Positions 19,266-28,387 of a stretch of 64,000 bases of DNA are shown here, one piece after another. Made by a program: the position numbers and the translations under genes. Where the stretch lies: positions 310,001-374,000 of the forward strand of contig NC_017042.1 of NCBI RefSeq assembly GCF_000284075.1. Reading direction: 5' to 3'. The stretch is from Rickettsia rhipicephali str. 3-7-female6-CWPP. Lineage in GTDB: Bacteria > Pseudomonadota > Alphaproteobacteria > Rickettsiales > Rickettsiaceae. Position 1 is the stretch's first letter; each line of letters begins with the position of its first letter. The notes under the pieces were generated by a model. The model was given only the letters and a program-made list of their open reading frames with translations, did not search any database and was not told the DNA's origin.

Positions 19266-20738
19266 ATGAAAAAACTACCGATTTTACTAAAACTTTTATT
19301 TATTATTAATTTAGTGTTCCTAAATAATATAGTTTTAGCATCTAGCGAAACAAGCACTATTATATTTGAAAAAGCAAAGAAAGCAATCGTAACGATCGAT
19401 ACTAGAATTGCCGTATCGGCATATGACGATACAAGTAGTTGGACTGGAACGGGATTTATCAACGATAAGAACAACGGTTATATAATTACTAATACTCATG
19501 TTGTCGGCGGTGCGTCTATCGGAACTTATTTTGTTACTTTTTATAACGGTGAGCAGGCAGAAGCAAAACTTATCTATTACGATATTTGGCAAGATTATGC
19601 CGTTTTAAAAGTAGAGAGTAAAGATATACCGGCATCAGCAACGCAAATATCTTTTGCAAGCGAACTTCCAAAATTAAATCAAAAGGTTTTTGTAGTCGGT
19701 AACACAGAAGCAAAAGGTTTTTCTTTCCATACCGGTTATTTGTCCGATCTTTATAATATTGAAGGTTTAATGCCGCAATGTACTTATGTTATTAATTTAA
19801 ATACTACAGGAGGTGCTAGCGGTTCACCGGTATTAAACGATAAGATTGAGGCTATAGGAGTATTATATGGTGGCGGTAAAACTCATTCTCTAGCGCTGCA
19901 CGGTGATTATGTAGTTCGCACTTTAGAAAGTTTAAAGAATAATAAACAACCAGGCAGAAAACATATAGGAATAATAAGTGAGTTATATTCTTTAAATAAA
20001 GCAGTTAGACATCACAATTTCCCTAAAGAAGAAATGGATAAATATATAAAGAAATTTCCTGACAGTAGAAATAGAGTGATAAGCGTTCAGGCAGTTCTAG
20101 CCGGATCACCTGCCGCAAAATCTTTAAAAGCCGGTGATATTATTTGGGCAGTTAATGATAAGGAACTCGGCGGCAATCTAGCATTATTTGATAGAGAAAT
20201 GGATAATTTCAAAGGAATAGCTATTAAACTTACTATATTTCGTGACGGAAAAAAGCTAGAACAAGCAGTAGATTTATATGATGTGAACAATAATAAAATC
20301 GCTAAAATGATAAATTTCGGCGGTGCAGTATTTTTTGAAGCCGATGATTATTTTAGTAATAAATCAGGTATTCCGCTTAAAGCTCTAAGTATAGCTTCCG
20401 TTCAATCCGGTAGTAGCTTTAGCTCTATACCAACGTTTTTTACTAAAGATTATAAAAATGTTTATAGATTGCAAATTTTTGAGATGAAAGATTTAGCTTT
20501 AAGTAATCTTGATGATTTGGTGAAATTCCTACCGGCTATTACTAAAGAGAAGTTTATAACGGTTAGATTTAGAAATTATCAACCTTATTATGCTAATTTC
20601 GGTTATAATGAACTTATCTCGTCGCATGATGATATGATTGCTGATGTAACTCTAGATTCTATAGATACTAAGCCTTATATATTAAAGTATAATACTATTT
20701 CTCATGATTGGGATATGGAAAATATAAAACTTCAGTAA
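19266..20738 (+). CDS. Periplasmic trypsin-like serine protease with PDZ domain (DegP/HtrA-like)
   Basis: From ATG 19266 (AAGAGG Shine-Dalgarno 5 nt upstream) the protein is 490 aa with a cleavable signal peptide ending NNIVLAS. The catalytic triad can be read: His in ITNTHVVGGAS, Asp in YYDIWQDYAVLKVES, Ser in TTGGASGSPVLND. A PDZ-like domain follows (QAVLAGSPAAKSLKAGDIIW, near residues 270-330), then a C-terminal region of about 150 aa I do not recognise. It differs from canonical DegP in lacking a clear second PDZ. Divergent to dnaK, it is probably part of the stress response. An in-frame ATG 21 nt upstream lacks a ribosome site. Confidence 0.85.
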   Translation: MKKLPILLKLLFIINLVFLNNIVLASSETSTIIFEKAKKAIVTIDTRIAVSAYDDTSSWTGTGFINDKNNGYIITNTHVVGGASIGTYFVTFYNGEQAEAKLIYYDIWQDYAVLKVESKDIPASATQISFASELPKLNQKVFVVGNTEAKGFSFHTGYLSDLYNIEGLMPQCTYVINLNTTGGASGSPVLNDKIEAIGVLYGGGKTHSLALHGDYVVRTLESLKNNKQPGRKHIGIISELYSLNKAVRHHNFPKEEMDKYIKKFPDSRNRVISVQAVLAGSPAAKSLKAGDIIWAVNDKELGGNLALFDREMDNFKGIAIKLTIFRDGKKLEQAVDLYDVNNNKIAKMINFGGAVFFEADDYFSNKSGIPLKALSIASVQSGSSFSSIPTFFTKDYKNVYRLQIFEMKDLALSNLDDLVKFLPAITKEKFITVRFRNYQPYYANFGYNELISSHDDMIADVTLDSIDTKPYILKYNTISHDWDMENIKLQ

Positions 20739-20761
20739 CTAATGACATTGTGATAAATTAA

Positions 20762-20799
20762 CAATTCCTCCTAAAATAATTAATAAATTTAGGAGAATT
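20762..20799 (+). promoter_or_regulatory. Hairpin covering the Shine-Dalgarno of the ankyrin remnant
   Basis: AATTCCTCCTAAA and TTTAGGAGAATT pair as a stem with one bulge; the right arm contains the AGGAGA ribosome site 5 nt before the ATG at 20801. It could sequester the site or end transcription of the upstream protease gene. The gene it would control is now broken. Confidence 0.4.
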
Positions 20800-20800
20800 A

Positions 20801-21416
20801 ATGACTAAAGAACAAATACCTACAGTAGATAAAACAAAAAACATCTTTTTTTTTAGTTTTTTACAAAAAATCTAATACTCAGGATTCACTATCAATCACC
20901 ACGTTCAGGTGATGATATAGAGAGGGATGTTTCTAAAAAAGAAGCTTATTAAGAAAATTCAAAGTATTAATAGACAAGAATGATGAAGATGAACTAAAAG
21001 CATTTCTATTTGATAAAAATAATAAGTATATCTTACATGATGCGGTTTAGGATAAAGAACAAACATTAGTTGCAAAAATATTAGAATTAGCTAAATACGT
21101 GAGTTAACCTATAACGCTTCAACAGTGTTACATTCAGCAGTTACAGGAATTGCTAACAAAGAGATTATCAAAGCTTTATTAGCAAAAAATCCTTATTTAG
21201 TAATGATCAAAGATGCTTCAGGTCTTACTCTATGATATTATAATACTAATAAAGAAATATTAGAAATATTGCAAAATTGTGAACGAGATATATTATTATA
21301 GACCGGCTTAATATAGAACCATGGGACGGTTGGGCAGAGAAGATATGCACAAATATTTAGAAGATAATATGTCTATAATCGGAAAAAATAAGCATACAAT
21401 AATGGAGCTTGTATAA
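20801..21416 (+). pseudogene. Ankyrin-repeat protein, heavily broken
   Basis: Starts MTKEQIPTVDKTKN after a strong Shine-Dalgarno, then breaks within 30 codons. Ankyrin sequence reappears in several frames: LIDKNDEDELKAFLFD, YILHDAV-stop-DKEQTLVAKILELAK, then STVLHSAVTGIANKEIIKAL followed by LAKNPYLVMIKDASGLTL, stop, and NKEILEILQNCERD. The tail MSIIGKNKHTIMELV ends at 21416. At least five lesions. It fills most of the 820-nt space between the protease gene and the hypothetical gene at 21557. Confidence 0.65.
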
Positions 21417-21441
21417 AAAATTTGTAAATTATCGGACAAGC

Positions 21442-21535
21442 ATCTTCCTTGTAAATTTAACATAGAGTATTAGATTTGCAAGGAAGATATAGAGAGTTCT
21501 TTAATAAAAAACGGTAAGTATGTAAAACTTACCGA
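21442..21535. terminator. Two hairpins between convergent units
   Basis: ATCTTCCTTG (21442-21451) pairs exactly with CAAGGAAGAT (21479-21488), and CGGTAAGT (21513-21520) pairs exactly with ACTTACCG (21528-21535). The second is followed by an A/T-rich run and lies just before the stop of the minus-strand hypothetical gene. A bidirectional terminator role is plausible. Confidence 0.4.
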
Positions 21536-21556
21536 TTAAATTTAAAGCTTAAAAAA

Positions 21557-21904
21557 TTATAATTCAGTAGTAGGGATATACTGGATATTTCCATCTTCTC
21601 CTATCAATAGGTAATACTTTGTTTGAGGGTTATAAGCATCATAACTAATTGATGTTTGTGATGATAGTTTTTGTGCTAATATTATCAATTTTTCTTCATA
21701 TAACTCAAAAGATTTTTCTAAATCCTCTTTTGTAATCTTTACAGTTTTAGCTTCATCTGTCTTTGCTTTGAGTGTTTCAATATTTGCTGTTAAGCTATAT
21801 TTTGTTAAAGTTACTTTTTCTTTTTGTAGGAGTGGAAAATATGTTCTTATTTTTACCAATACTATTTGTATTAGAATACTTAGAGCAAGTTTATTGAATA
21901 ACAT
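21557..21904 (-). CDS. Small hypothetical protein, possible exported remnant
   Basis: 115 aa, not recognised. The first 20 residues are hydrophobic (MLFNKLALSILIQIVLVK), followed by a Lys/Glu-rich helical region (TKYSLTANIETLKAKTDEAK) and a C-terminal segment ending YYLLIGEDGNIQYIPTTEL. The join between the hydrophobic start and the body (KIRTYFPLLQKEK) looks unlike a normal signal cleavage site, so a frameshift in the leader is possible. No Shine-Dalgarno is evident. Neighbours give no clue to function. Confidence 0.4.
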   Translation of the reverse strand: MLFNKLALSILIQIVLVKIRTYFPLLQKEKVTLTKYSLTANIETLKAKTDEAKTVKITKEDLEKSFELYEEKLIILAQKLSSQTSISYDAYNPQTKYYLLIGEDGNIQYIPTTEL

Positions 21905-22082
21905 CTATCTAATAATACCTTAAAATTTTTGAAACGGAGGTATACAAGCCTCACTTATTAATGTCAACATAAATTAATATATTGTTACTATAAATATTAA
22001 TAAATGCTAATTATTATAATTTTCTTGCACAAAATCGAAATAAACTGTTATTAATATAAAAAACCAATCTTAAATCTAATAT

Positions 22083-22565
22083 ATGCGTTCTTTATTTGTA
22101 ATAATTATATTCTTTCTAATGAGCAGTTGTAATTGTTGTAATTTAAAACCGGTATATAGTGAAAAATACAGTAGAAATAATGATTTAGAAGCTATTAAAG
22201 TTGAACCGATTCGAACAATTGAAGGAGCTGAGTTTTATCATCGTTTAACTAGTATTTTACCTCAGAAAGCACAAGCAAAATACCTGCTTAAAGTAAAGCT
22301 TATCGCAATAACTATGCCTGCTACTATTGAAAAAAACTCCAATGTTTTAAGGGAATATATTAATCAATTAGTTAGATATAAATTAATTGATATAGAAAGC
22401 CAAAAGGTTTTAATTGAAGAGCAGTTTTACCAAAACACGTCATATAATGCTATTTTTACACCATATGCAACAAATGTTGAAAGAGATGCAACAGGAATAG
22501 ACTTGGTATATCAAGCAGCAGAAGAAATTCGTAGCAGATTAATTTTATATTTTACACGGAAATAG
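22083..22565 (+). CDS. lptE: LPS-assembly lipoprotein LptE-like
   Basis: 160 aa with a lipoprotein signal and lipobox LMSSC, followed by CNLKPVY, a start typical of LptE (C-G-F-x-P-x-Y). The body is beta-rich with no other clear motif. LptE plugs the LptD barrel that inserts LPS in the outer membrane. The call rests on the lipobox plus LKPVY and on its place directly before holA (7-nt gap), the order usual in proteobacteria. Sequence conservation in this family is low. Confidence 0.75.
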   Translation: MRSLFVIIIFFLMSSCNCCNLKPVYSEKYSRNNDLEAIKVEPIRTIEGAEFYHRLTSILPQKAQAKYLLKVKLIAITMPATIEKNSNVLREYINQLVRYKLIDIESQKVLIEEQFYQNTSYNAIFTPYATNVERDATGIDLVYQAAEEIRSRLILYFTRK

Positions 22566-22572
22566 TTAAGCT

Positions 22573-23547
22573 ATGAAATTTTATTTTTCACAAATAGGTA
22601 GATTATTTGAACTAATAACATCCGGAAAGATTAGAGCTCTTTTACTATATGGTCCTGATAAAGGTTATATAGAAAAAATTTGTAAGCATTTAGTAAAAAG
22701 CTTAAATATGCTACAAACTTCTATAGAATACGCAGATCTTAATATGTCATCTTTAGAAATATTACTTAATTCGTCTAATTTTTTTGGTCAAAAAGAATTA
22801 ATTAAAATTAGATCGGTTGGGAATTCAATCGATAAGAATTTAAAAACAATTCTAAGCAGTGATTATATAAATTTTCCTGTATTTATAGGTGAAGAAATGA
22901 CTTCTAGTGAGAGCATTAGAAAGTTTTTTGAAACCGAAGAATATTTAGCGGCAGTTGCTTGTTATCATGACGATGAAGCAAAAATTGAACGAATTATTTT
23001 AGGTAAAGTAGAAAAAACTAATAAAGTTATAAGTAAAGAAGCTATCACTTATTTAAAAGCTCATTTAAAGGGTGATCATGATTTAATTTGTAGCGAAATA
23101 AATAAATTAATATATTTTGTTCACGACGCACGCGAAATTACTTTAAACGACGTTCTAGAAGTTATAAGTAGCGAAATTACGGCAAACGGCAGTGATTTAG
23201 CAATGTATTTTTCAAAAAAAGATTATAGTAATTTTCTGCAAGAGCTTAATATATTAAAAAAACAAAATATCAATGAAGTTTTAATTATTAGAGCATTAAT
23301 AAGGCATTATTTAAATTTATATATAGTTTTGTCGAAAGTAAAAAATGGTGAGCGTTTGGAACTTGCAATAAAATCATTATCACCACCGATTTTCTATCAG
23401 TATATTAATGATTTTACGAAGATAGCAAACGGTCTTAGCCTCACTGAATGTCTAAAGACTTTAAAAGTGCTACAACAGGCAGAAGTGGATTATAAGTTAA
23501 ATCCTGCTAGTTTCGATTTATTCCAAAGTATACTCCAAAGTAAATGA
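22573..23547 (+). CDS. holA: DNA polymerase III delta subunit
   Basis: 324 aa, normal for HolA. Visible features are the N-terminal RALLLYGPDKGYIEKICKHL (degenerate P-loop-like region of the clamp loader) and the ISKEAITYLKAHLKGDHDLI segment, where HolA carries a conserved L-x-x-x-x-x-G-x-D in the lid domain. It opens the sliding clamp during replication. Paired with lptE upstream. No lesions. Confidence 0.88.
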   Translation: MKFYFSQIGRLFELITSGKIRALLLYGPDKGYIEKICKHLVKSLNMLQTSIEYADLNMSSLEILLNSSNFFGQKELIKIRSVGNSIDKNLKTILSSDYINFPVFIGEEMTSSESIRKFFETEEYLAAVACYHDDEAKIERIILGKVEKTNKVISKEAITYLKAHLKGDHDLICSEINKLIYFVHDAREITLNDVLEVISSEITANGSDLAMYFSKKDYSNFLQELNILKKQNINEVLIIRALIRHYLNLYIVLSKVKNGERLELAIKSLSPPIFYQYINDFTKIANGLSLTECLKTLKVLQQAEVDYKLNPASFDLFQSILQSK

Positions 23548-23559
23548 AGAGTAGACGAA

Positions 23560-23668
23560 GTTTAATTTGGAAAAGAGCAAGGAGACTATAAGGCGAGGAG
23601 CGGAGCGTATACTTAATACGTGAGTACCGTAGCTCTTAAGATGACGTAGCCAATTTTTCAAATTAAAC
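23560..23668. repeat. Third dispersed palindromic family, copy 2
   Basis: Bounded by exact 10-nt inverted ends GTTTAATTTG (23560-23569) and CAAATTAAAC (23659-23668). The middle, AGGAGACTATAAGGCGAGGA then GCGTATACTTAATACGTGAG, matches the copy at 15597-15695 in order. It fills the gap between holA and coq7. Confidence 0.65.
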
Positions 23669-23679
23669 GAGTATACATT

Positions 23680-24219
23680 ATGCCTAGACCTGATTTTTCT
23701 GACCCTGACAAACAAATTCACGAGATAATTAGAGTTAATCATGCCGGGGAATATGGTGCAAAAAGAATTTATCAAGGACAGCTAAAATATATTAAATCTC
23801 AAAATGATCATATATTGATTAAAGAAATGCTTGACCATGAAGAAGTGCATTTAAATTATTTTGAAAAAAAATTACTGGAAAAAGAAGTAAGACCCACATT
23901 TTTATTATTTTTTTGGCATCATTACGGATTTTTACTTGGTGCTTTATCTTCCTTAATGGGAATAAAAACGGCGATGCTTATTACCGAGAGTGTAGAAGAA
24001 GTAATAGAAAAACATTATGAACAGCAAATAAATTATTTAGAAAATAAAAATGTTGAGCCAGAATTATTAAATAATATTATTAAATTTCGACTTGATGAAA
24101 TTGAACATAAAAATATTGCTATAATGAATGATAGTACTGAGGCAATATTTACAGCAATAACTAGTAAAATAGTGAAGATAATTTGTCGTATCTCTATAAT
24201 TTTAAGTAAGAAAATTTAG
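23680..24219 (+). CDS. coq7: Demethoxyubiquinone hydroxylase Coq7
   Basis: 179 aa with the full diiron ligand set in the two-repeat pattern: RVNHAGEYGAKRIYQGQ, LDHEEVHLNYFEK, then SVEEVIEKHYEQQI and RLDEIEHKNIA. The enzyme hydroxylates 5-demethoxyubiquinone in ubiquinone synthesis and binds the inner face of the membrane. Length is typical. ctaE, another respiratory gene, follows after a 600-nt space. Confidence 0.92.
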   Translation: MPRPDFSDPDKQIHEIIRVNHAGEYGAKRIYQGQLKYIKSQNDHILIKEMLDHEEVHLNYFEKKLLEKEVRPTFLLFFWHHYGFLLGALSSLMGIKTAMLITESVEEVIEKHYEQQINYLENKNVEPELLNNIIKFRLDEIEHKNIAIMNDSTEAIFTAITSKIVKIICRISIILSKKI

Positions 24220-24462
24220 AGTTAACAGCTTAATTAGTTGAAAAATCTAGAAATATTTTACTTCTAAGGCATTAAGAAGATAATAAAAAAACATTAATAA
24301 TATTATTAGAAATGGTGATGAAAAGAAAAACTTTTTTTTATTTTTTGCATTTGTATTTTTTAGAATTAATAAATCTTTATTTTTATCAAACATAGCTAAT
24401 ACTACTCGCAATTCCTTTATTTAATTTATGCCTAAACCTAATCTAGAATTAATAAATAAAGG

Positions 24463-24575
24463 TGCCAGGGGTTAAGCTCCGTTGCTGTAAGACAACAACA
24501 ACCTCCATTATACTTTATGATTTTACTCACTTATAATAATAGACCCCTGGCATAACTTAATATTAAGTTATGCCA
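24463..24575. ncRNA. Candidate structured RNA with two exclusive hairpins upstream of ctaE
   Basis: TGCCAGGGGT (24463-24472) pairs exactly with ACCCCTGGCA (24543-24552), enclosing an inner stem GTTG...CAAC. TGGCA at 24548-24552 is also the left end of a 28-nt perfect palindrome (24548-24575, TGGCATAACTTAAT and mirror), so the two structures compete for the same bases. A third exact stem, CCTTTATTTA / TAAATAAAGG (24414-24423 and 24453-24462), abuts the left. No tmRNA, SRP RNA or RNase P motif was found. The strand is unknown. The remainder of 24220-24820 holds only AT-rich sequence and presumably the ctaE promoter. Confidence 0.4.
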
Positions 24576-24820
24576 GATTGGTCTTGCAACTTATTAGCGG
24601 TCTTATATATTAGTTGAATAATATAAAGAGTCAAGAGATTTTAGTTGTCATTAATAATAAATAATGTAATTCTAAGTTATGGGGTATATTTTCTATATAA
24701 TCTGCTTCTAGAATTTGCTTTTACATCAATAATAATTTATATTTATTTTCACTCATGCGAATAGCATGATTACTTTTGTAGTTTGTTATTGGTGATAATT
24801 AGGAAATATAAAATAACAAT

Positions 24821-25684
24821 ATGAGTAGCAATATGAGTCAAAAGATAATTTTAAATAATTCATATTCTATTACTAAATCGCACTTATTCCATATAGTAGA
24901 CCCAAGCCCTTGGCCCGTCCTAACATCTTTTGCTTTACTTCTTTTGGTTATAGGCGGCGTCTCGTGTATGCATGGCTACAAATTTAATATATATATTTTA
25001 TCTGCAGGGATTATTTCAGTAGGTTACTGTTTATATTCTTGGTGGAGAGATGTAGTGAAAGAAGGAATAGTCGAACATCAGCATACTAGTCCTGTTAGAA
25101 AAGGTTTACAAATAGGTATGGCGTTATTTATCTTAACGGAAATAGTATTTTTTGGTGTATTTTTTGCTTCTTTTTTTAAATCAAGTCTATCACCCGTAGG
25201 TCTTTTAGACGGTGTATGGGTTGTAAAGCAGGGCATTTGGCCTCCACCTACAATTAAAACTTTTGAGCCGTTTGATATTCCTTTTATCAATACTTTAATA
25301 CTACTCTTATCAGGCACTACCATTACTTGGGCTCACTACGCCTTAGAAGAAAAAAATCAAAAAGATTGTGTAACTGCACTTGCTCTTACCATATTGCTTG
25401 GAATATTTTTTACAACTATGCAGGCATATGAATATTACCATGCGGCGTTTAAATTTACAGATGGTATATATGCTTCTAATTTTTATTTAGCCACGGGTTT
25501 GCATGGAGTTCATGTAATTATAGGTACTATATTTCTAATAATTTGCTACTTTAGAGCAAAAAGAGGAGATTTTACTACAGAAGGTAATGGACATTTAGGG
25601 TTTGAATGTGCTGCATGGTACTGGCATTTTGTGGATGTGGTTTGGTTATTTTTATTTACATTTGTTTATATATTTGGAAGTTAA
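24821..25684 (+). CDS. ctaE: Cytochrome c oxidase subunit III
   Basis: 287 aa with seven predicted membrane segments. Recognisable parts are HIVDPSPWPVLTSFALL at the N-terminus, ALFILTEIVFFGVFFASFF, NTLILLLSGTTITWAHYAL and the C-terminal GFECAAWYWHFVDVVWLFLF, all standard for subunit III of aa3 oxidase. The other oxidase subunits are not in this window. A second ATG at 24833 (MSQKIILNN) is a possible start; no strong ribosome site distinguishes them. It was annotated coxC in some rickettsiae. Confidence 0.95.
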   Translation: MSSNMSQKIILNNSYSITKSHLFHIVDPSPWPVLTSFALLLLVIGGVSCMHGYKFNIYILSAGIISVGYCLYSWWRDVVKEGIVEHQHTSPVRKGLQIGMALFILTEIVFFGVFFASFFKSSLSPVGLLDGVWVVKQGIWPPPTIKTFEPFDIPFINTLILLLSGTTITWAHYALEEKNQKDCVTALALTILLGIFFTTMQAYEYYHAAFKFTDGIYASNFYLATGLHGVHVIIGTIFLIICYFRAKRGDFTTEGNGHLGFECAAWYWHFVDVVWLFLFTFVYIFGS

Positions 25685-25839
25685 ATTATACTATATGTGA
25701 TTATAATGTTACTTAAAATAGGTGTTTTTAAAATATTTTTGCATATTAATTAAAATTGCATATATTTAGGAGTTGATTTATATATAAATAAATTATACAT
25801 TATTTTTTAAATGCTAATTATTTTATTGAGGTAAAACAT

Positions 25840-26211
25840 ATGAACTTTCCTATTCGTAAATTAAACGAAGAGTTAATCGATTATAATCTATCGTTACGCA
25901 TATTATTTACTATTCTAAGCGTGGCTATTATTATGGTAGCTTTTGATAGCTTGGGTAGTAGTAGTGGTACTAATGTCGACGATCCTGTAGGTGATGCATT
26001 ATGTAAGTTAATTAAAGTATTCAGAGGCAATACTGCAAAAGGTATAGCTGTTGTCGGTATAATTGTTCTGGGAATTCAAACATTAAGAGGAAAATTGCAG
26101 TGGGAAGTAGCTTTAGTGGTAGTTACTGCAATCATTATATTATTTAAAGCTCCAGACATTGTTAATATGGTATCAAGTGATACCAATAGCTCAAATTGTG
26201 GTGTTTCCTAA
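25840..26211 (+). CDS. virB2: VirB2/TrbC-type pilin, stand-alone
   Basis: 123 aa with an N-terminal hydrophobic helix (LRILFTILSVAIIMVAF) and the TrbC/VirB2 core: ALCKLIKVFRGNTAKGIAVV, then GIQTLRGKLQWEVALVVV and a second membrane helix. The G-x-x-x-K-G-I-A ... G-I-x-x-x-x-G-K-x-x-W pattern is diagnostic. It would be the pilus subunit of a type IV secretion system; in Rickettsia T4SS genes are scattered, and no other vir gene is in this window. A strong terminator follows immediately, so it is a single-gene transcript. Confidence 0.8.
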   Translation: MNFPIRKLNEELIDYNLSLRILFTILSVAIIMVAFDSLGSSSGTNVDDPVGDALCKLIKVFRGNTAKGIAVVGIIVLGIQTLRGKLQWEVALVVVTAIIILFKAPDIVNMVSSDTNSSNCGVS

Positions 26212-26239
26212 TACACGAAAAAATTATTATATCTTTAGT

Positions 26240-26276
26240 AATACCCATAAGATTCGGCTTATGGGTATTTTTATTT
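26240..26276 (+). terminator. Rho-independent terminator after virB2
   Basis: AATACCCATAAG and CTTATGGGTATT form a perfect 12-bp stem with a 6-nt loop, followed by TTTATTTTT. It starts 29 nt after the virB2 stop and is the clearest terminator in the window. Confidence 0.9.
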
Positions 26277-26302
26277 TTAAGTGATGTTGTGGCATAGCTT
26301 CT

Positions 26303-26645
26303 ATGTCATTCCCACATGGCATCGTTGCGTGGGGCGAAAAATGCGTTAGGTGTTATAGTGTGGTTTGACTCTCTATTGTATGAACGTTTAGTATGTCATT
26401 CCTGCAAAGGCAGGGATAAGACAACCTGAATATATGTTACATATTTAATAAAAATAAACCTATAAAAACAAGTTTTTATATGTTTTACTGGATTCCCGCC
26501 TACGTGGGAATAACATCAATTGCCTTTATACTCAGGTCAACGGCAACATTCGTACAATACTCAATAGTGTTTTAATTGTTTTGATGGACCACGTGGTTAA
26601 ACCACGGGGTGACAGTGGATTTTGTCGGTCTATGCAACAACGTCC
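26303..26645. repeat. Composite of TCATTCCNGC and CCGTGG palindromic elements
   Basis: Several elements are stacked. ATGTCATTCCCACATGG starts one at 26303; CATCGTTGCGTGG follows at about 26323; a complete element runs from ATGTCATTCCTGCAAAGG (26394) to CCTACGTGGGAATAACAT (about 26516); CCACGTGGTTAAACCACGG lies at about 26589; and ATGCAACAACGTCCTC closes near 26647. The middle shares its loop (TTTTTATATGTTTTACTGG) with the element at 28211. No gene is supported between virB2 and the zinc-ribbon gene. Confidence 0.65.
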
Positions 26646-27278
26646 TCACTTAAATAAAAGTCCTAATCTATTACCTATAGCAATATCAATATATTTTGCT
26701 GTAATAGGGATCCCTTCAATATTCATTTCTAGATATATTGCTTGTTTTGCAGGGATTTTTGTTTGTAGTTTTGTAATTGATACATATTCATCTAAAGCTT
26801 GATTATTAGTATCCATTACTCTCACTTTGATTATAGGATCGGAAATTAAATAATCAGACTCATTAGATAATTTATAGAATATCTTCATACTGCCTATATG
26901 ACGAGATTTGCCTAAATTAATTTCTTCTATCTTTAATTGATCATATTTACCTAAGAATTTAAAGCTATCTATTAGTAATATCACTAAACAAAAAATTATA
27001 AAGCTAGTCCATAATATTGGAAATATATTATATTTTTTCTTAGGAGGCATATACGGTAAAATAACCGGCACATTAGCATTGTAATGATTTTTAATAGGAG
27101 TTTTAATAGTTCCCGTGTTTACTTTATCTTTAAAGTCATTTAATGTACTAGTATTATAGTCTAATTTCTGATACCACAAATGGCTACATTTGGAACATTT
27201 TACTCGTCGTCCGTTAATACCTATTTGATTGCTTGTAACAATAAATCTTGTTTGGCAATTTGGGCAATTAATATACAT
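26646..27278 (-). CDS. MJ0042-type zinc-ribbon membrane protein
   Basis: 210 aa. The N-terminus [14 protein letters not shown] ... [12 protein letters not shown] is the MJ0042/zinc_ribbon_5 finger (two CxxC pairs about 20 residues apart). A single membrane helix follows near residues 85-105 ([19 protein letters not shown]), and the rest is a DUF3426-like beta domain ending in [17 protein letters not shown]. Function is unknown; the family is widespread in alphaproteobacteria. Its 3' end abuts the repeat cluster. Confidence 0.8.
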   Translation of the reverse strand: MYINCPNCQTRFIVTSNQIGINGRRVKCSKCSHLWYQKLDYNTSTLNDFKDKVNTGTIKTPIKNHYNANVPVILPYMPPKKKYNIFPILWTSFIIFCLVILLIDSFKFLGKYDQLKIEEINLGKSRHIGSMKIFYKLSNESDYLISDPIIKVRVMDTNNQALDEYVSITKLQTKIPAKQAIYLEMNIEGIPITAKYIDIAIGNRLGLLFK

Positions 27279-27353
27279 AGTTAATTATAATTATTATGTT
27301 TGACTTCATGATAATCTCATTTATTATTTTTGGCAATAAAACAGTTAAAAGAT

Positions 27354-28178
27354 ATGTCCTCTCTTATTAAAGAAATTGAAGAAGCTTGGCAAATTAAGGA
27401 CAAACTTCTTCAAGATTCTTCAAAGCTTATAACACTAAAGCAAACTCTTAATGATATTATAGAAAGCTTAAATCAAGGTATGATTCGTGTTTGTGAAAAG
27501 AAAGAAAATAGTTGGCAAGTTAATGAATGGGTAAAGAAAGCTATATTGCTATATTTTATCACTACGGAATCACAACTTTATAATAACAATTATAATAGTT
27601 GGTATGACAAAGTTGCTCCTAAATTTTCTGCAGATACTGATAAAAATACATTCAAAGAAGCAGCTATACGCAAAGTGCCCGGAGCTGTTGTTAGAACCGG
27701 TACTTATATAGCTAAAAATGTTGTAATTATGCCTTCTTTCATTAATATAGGTGCTTATATAGATGAGGGAACAATGATTGATACATGGGCTACTATTGGC
27801 TCATGTGCTCAAATCGGCAAGAATTGCCATATTTCAGGCGGTACGGGAATAGGTGGGGTGCTTGAGCCGTTGCAAGCAAAGCCTGTTATCATTGAAGATA
27901 ATTGTTTTATCGGTGCAAGATCGGAAATAGCAGAAGGTGTAATAGTAGAGGAAGGAGCAGTAATTAGTATGGGGGTGTTTATCGGTAGTTCTACAAAAAT
28001 AGTATACAGAGATACAGGTGAAATTATTTACGGCAGAATTCCGGCTTATTCCGTTGTAGTTCCAGGAGTATTACCTGCTAAGGAAGTCGGTAAGTCTGGA
28101 CTTTATTGCGTAGTTATCGTAAAACAAGTCGATAAAACTACTAGAGCTAAAGTAAGCATAAATGATTTACTGAGATAG
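27354..28178 (+). CDS. dapD: Tetrahydrodipicolinate N-succinyltransferase DapD
   Basis: From ATG 27354 the protein is 274 aa, the length usual for DapD. The left-handed beta-helix hexapeptides are clear: [40 protein letters not shown] and [16 protein letters not shown]. It succinylates tetrahydrodipicolinate on the route to meso-diaminopimelate for peptidoglycan. An open extension to a TTG at 27330 adds eight residues with no family support. Confidence 0.94.
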   Translation: MSSLIKEIEEAWQIKDKLLQDSSKLITLKQTLNDIIESLNQGMIRVCEKKENSWQVNEWVKKAILLYFITTESQLYNNNYNSWYDKVAPKFSADTDKNTFKEAAIRKVPGAVVRTGTYIAKNVVIMPSFINIGAYIDEGTMIDTWATIGSCAQIGKNCHISGGTGIGGVLEPLQAKPVIIEDNCFIGARSEIAEGVIVEEGAVISMGVFIGSSTKIVYRDTGEIIYGRIPAYSVVVPGVLPAKEVGKSGLYCVVIVKQVDKTTRAKVSINDLLR

Positions 28179-28210
28179 ATAGATCAATGTGAGCGTTCAT
28201 GGGTTTTTCA

Positions 28211-28352
28211 CTGTCACCCCGTGGCCTGACCACGGGATCCAGAAAAAATAACTTCAATATTGTACCTACACTACATGTTTAACAAAATAAACATATAAAA
28301 ATAAATTTTTATATGTTTTACTGGATTCCGTGAATAAATCACGGGATGATAG
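28211..28352. repeat. CCGTGG/CACGGGAT palindromic element between convergent genes
   Basis: Starts CTGTCACCCCGTGGCCTGAC with partner CCACGGGATCC, has the shared loop ATAAATTTTTATATGTTTTA, and ends TGGATTCCGTGAATAAATCA CGGGATGATAG. It lies between dapD and the TPR gene, which are convergent. Confidence 0.7.
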
Positions 28353-28387
28353 AGAGGAATAATAAGCCGCTTAACACCAGTGAACGA

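Noticed and set aside
24463-24575. Structured segment considered as tmRNA, SRP RNA or RNase P RNA
   Set aside because: No tag-peptide frame, no GGAAGNAGC-type SRP loop and no RNase P core were found; it is kept only as an unknown candidate.
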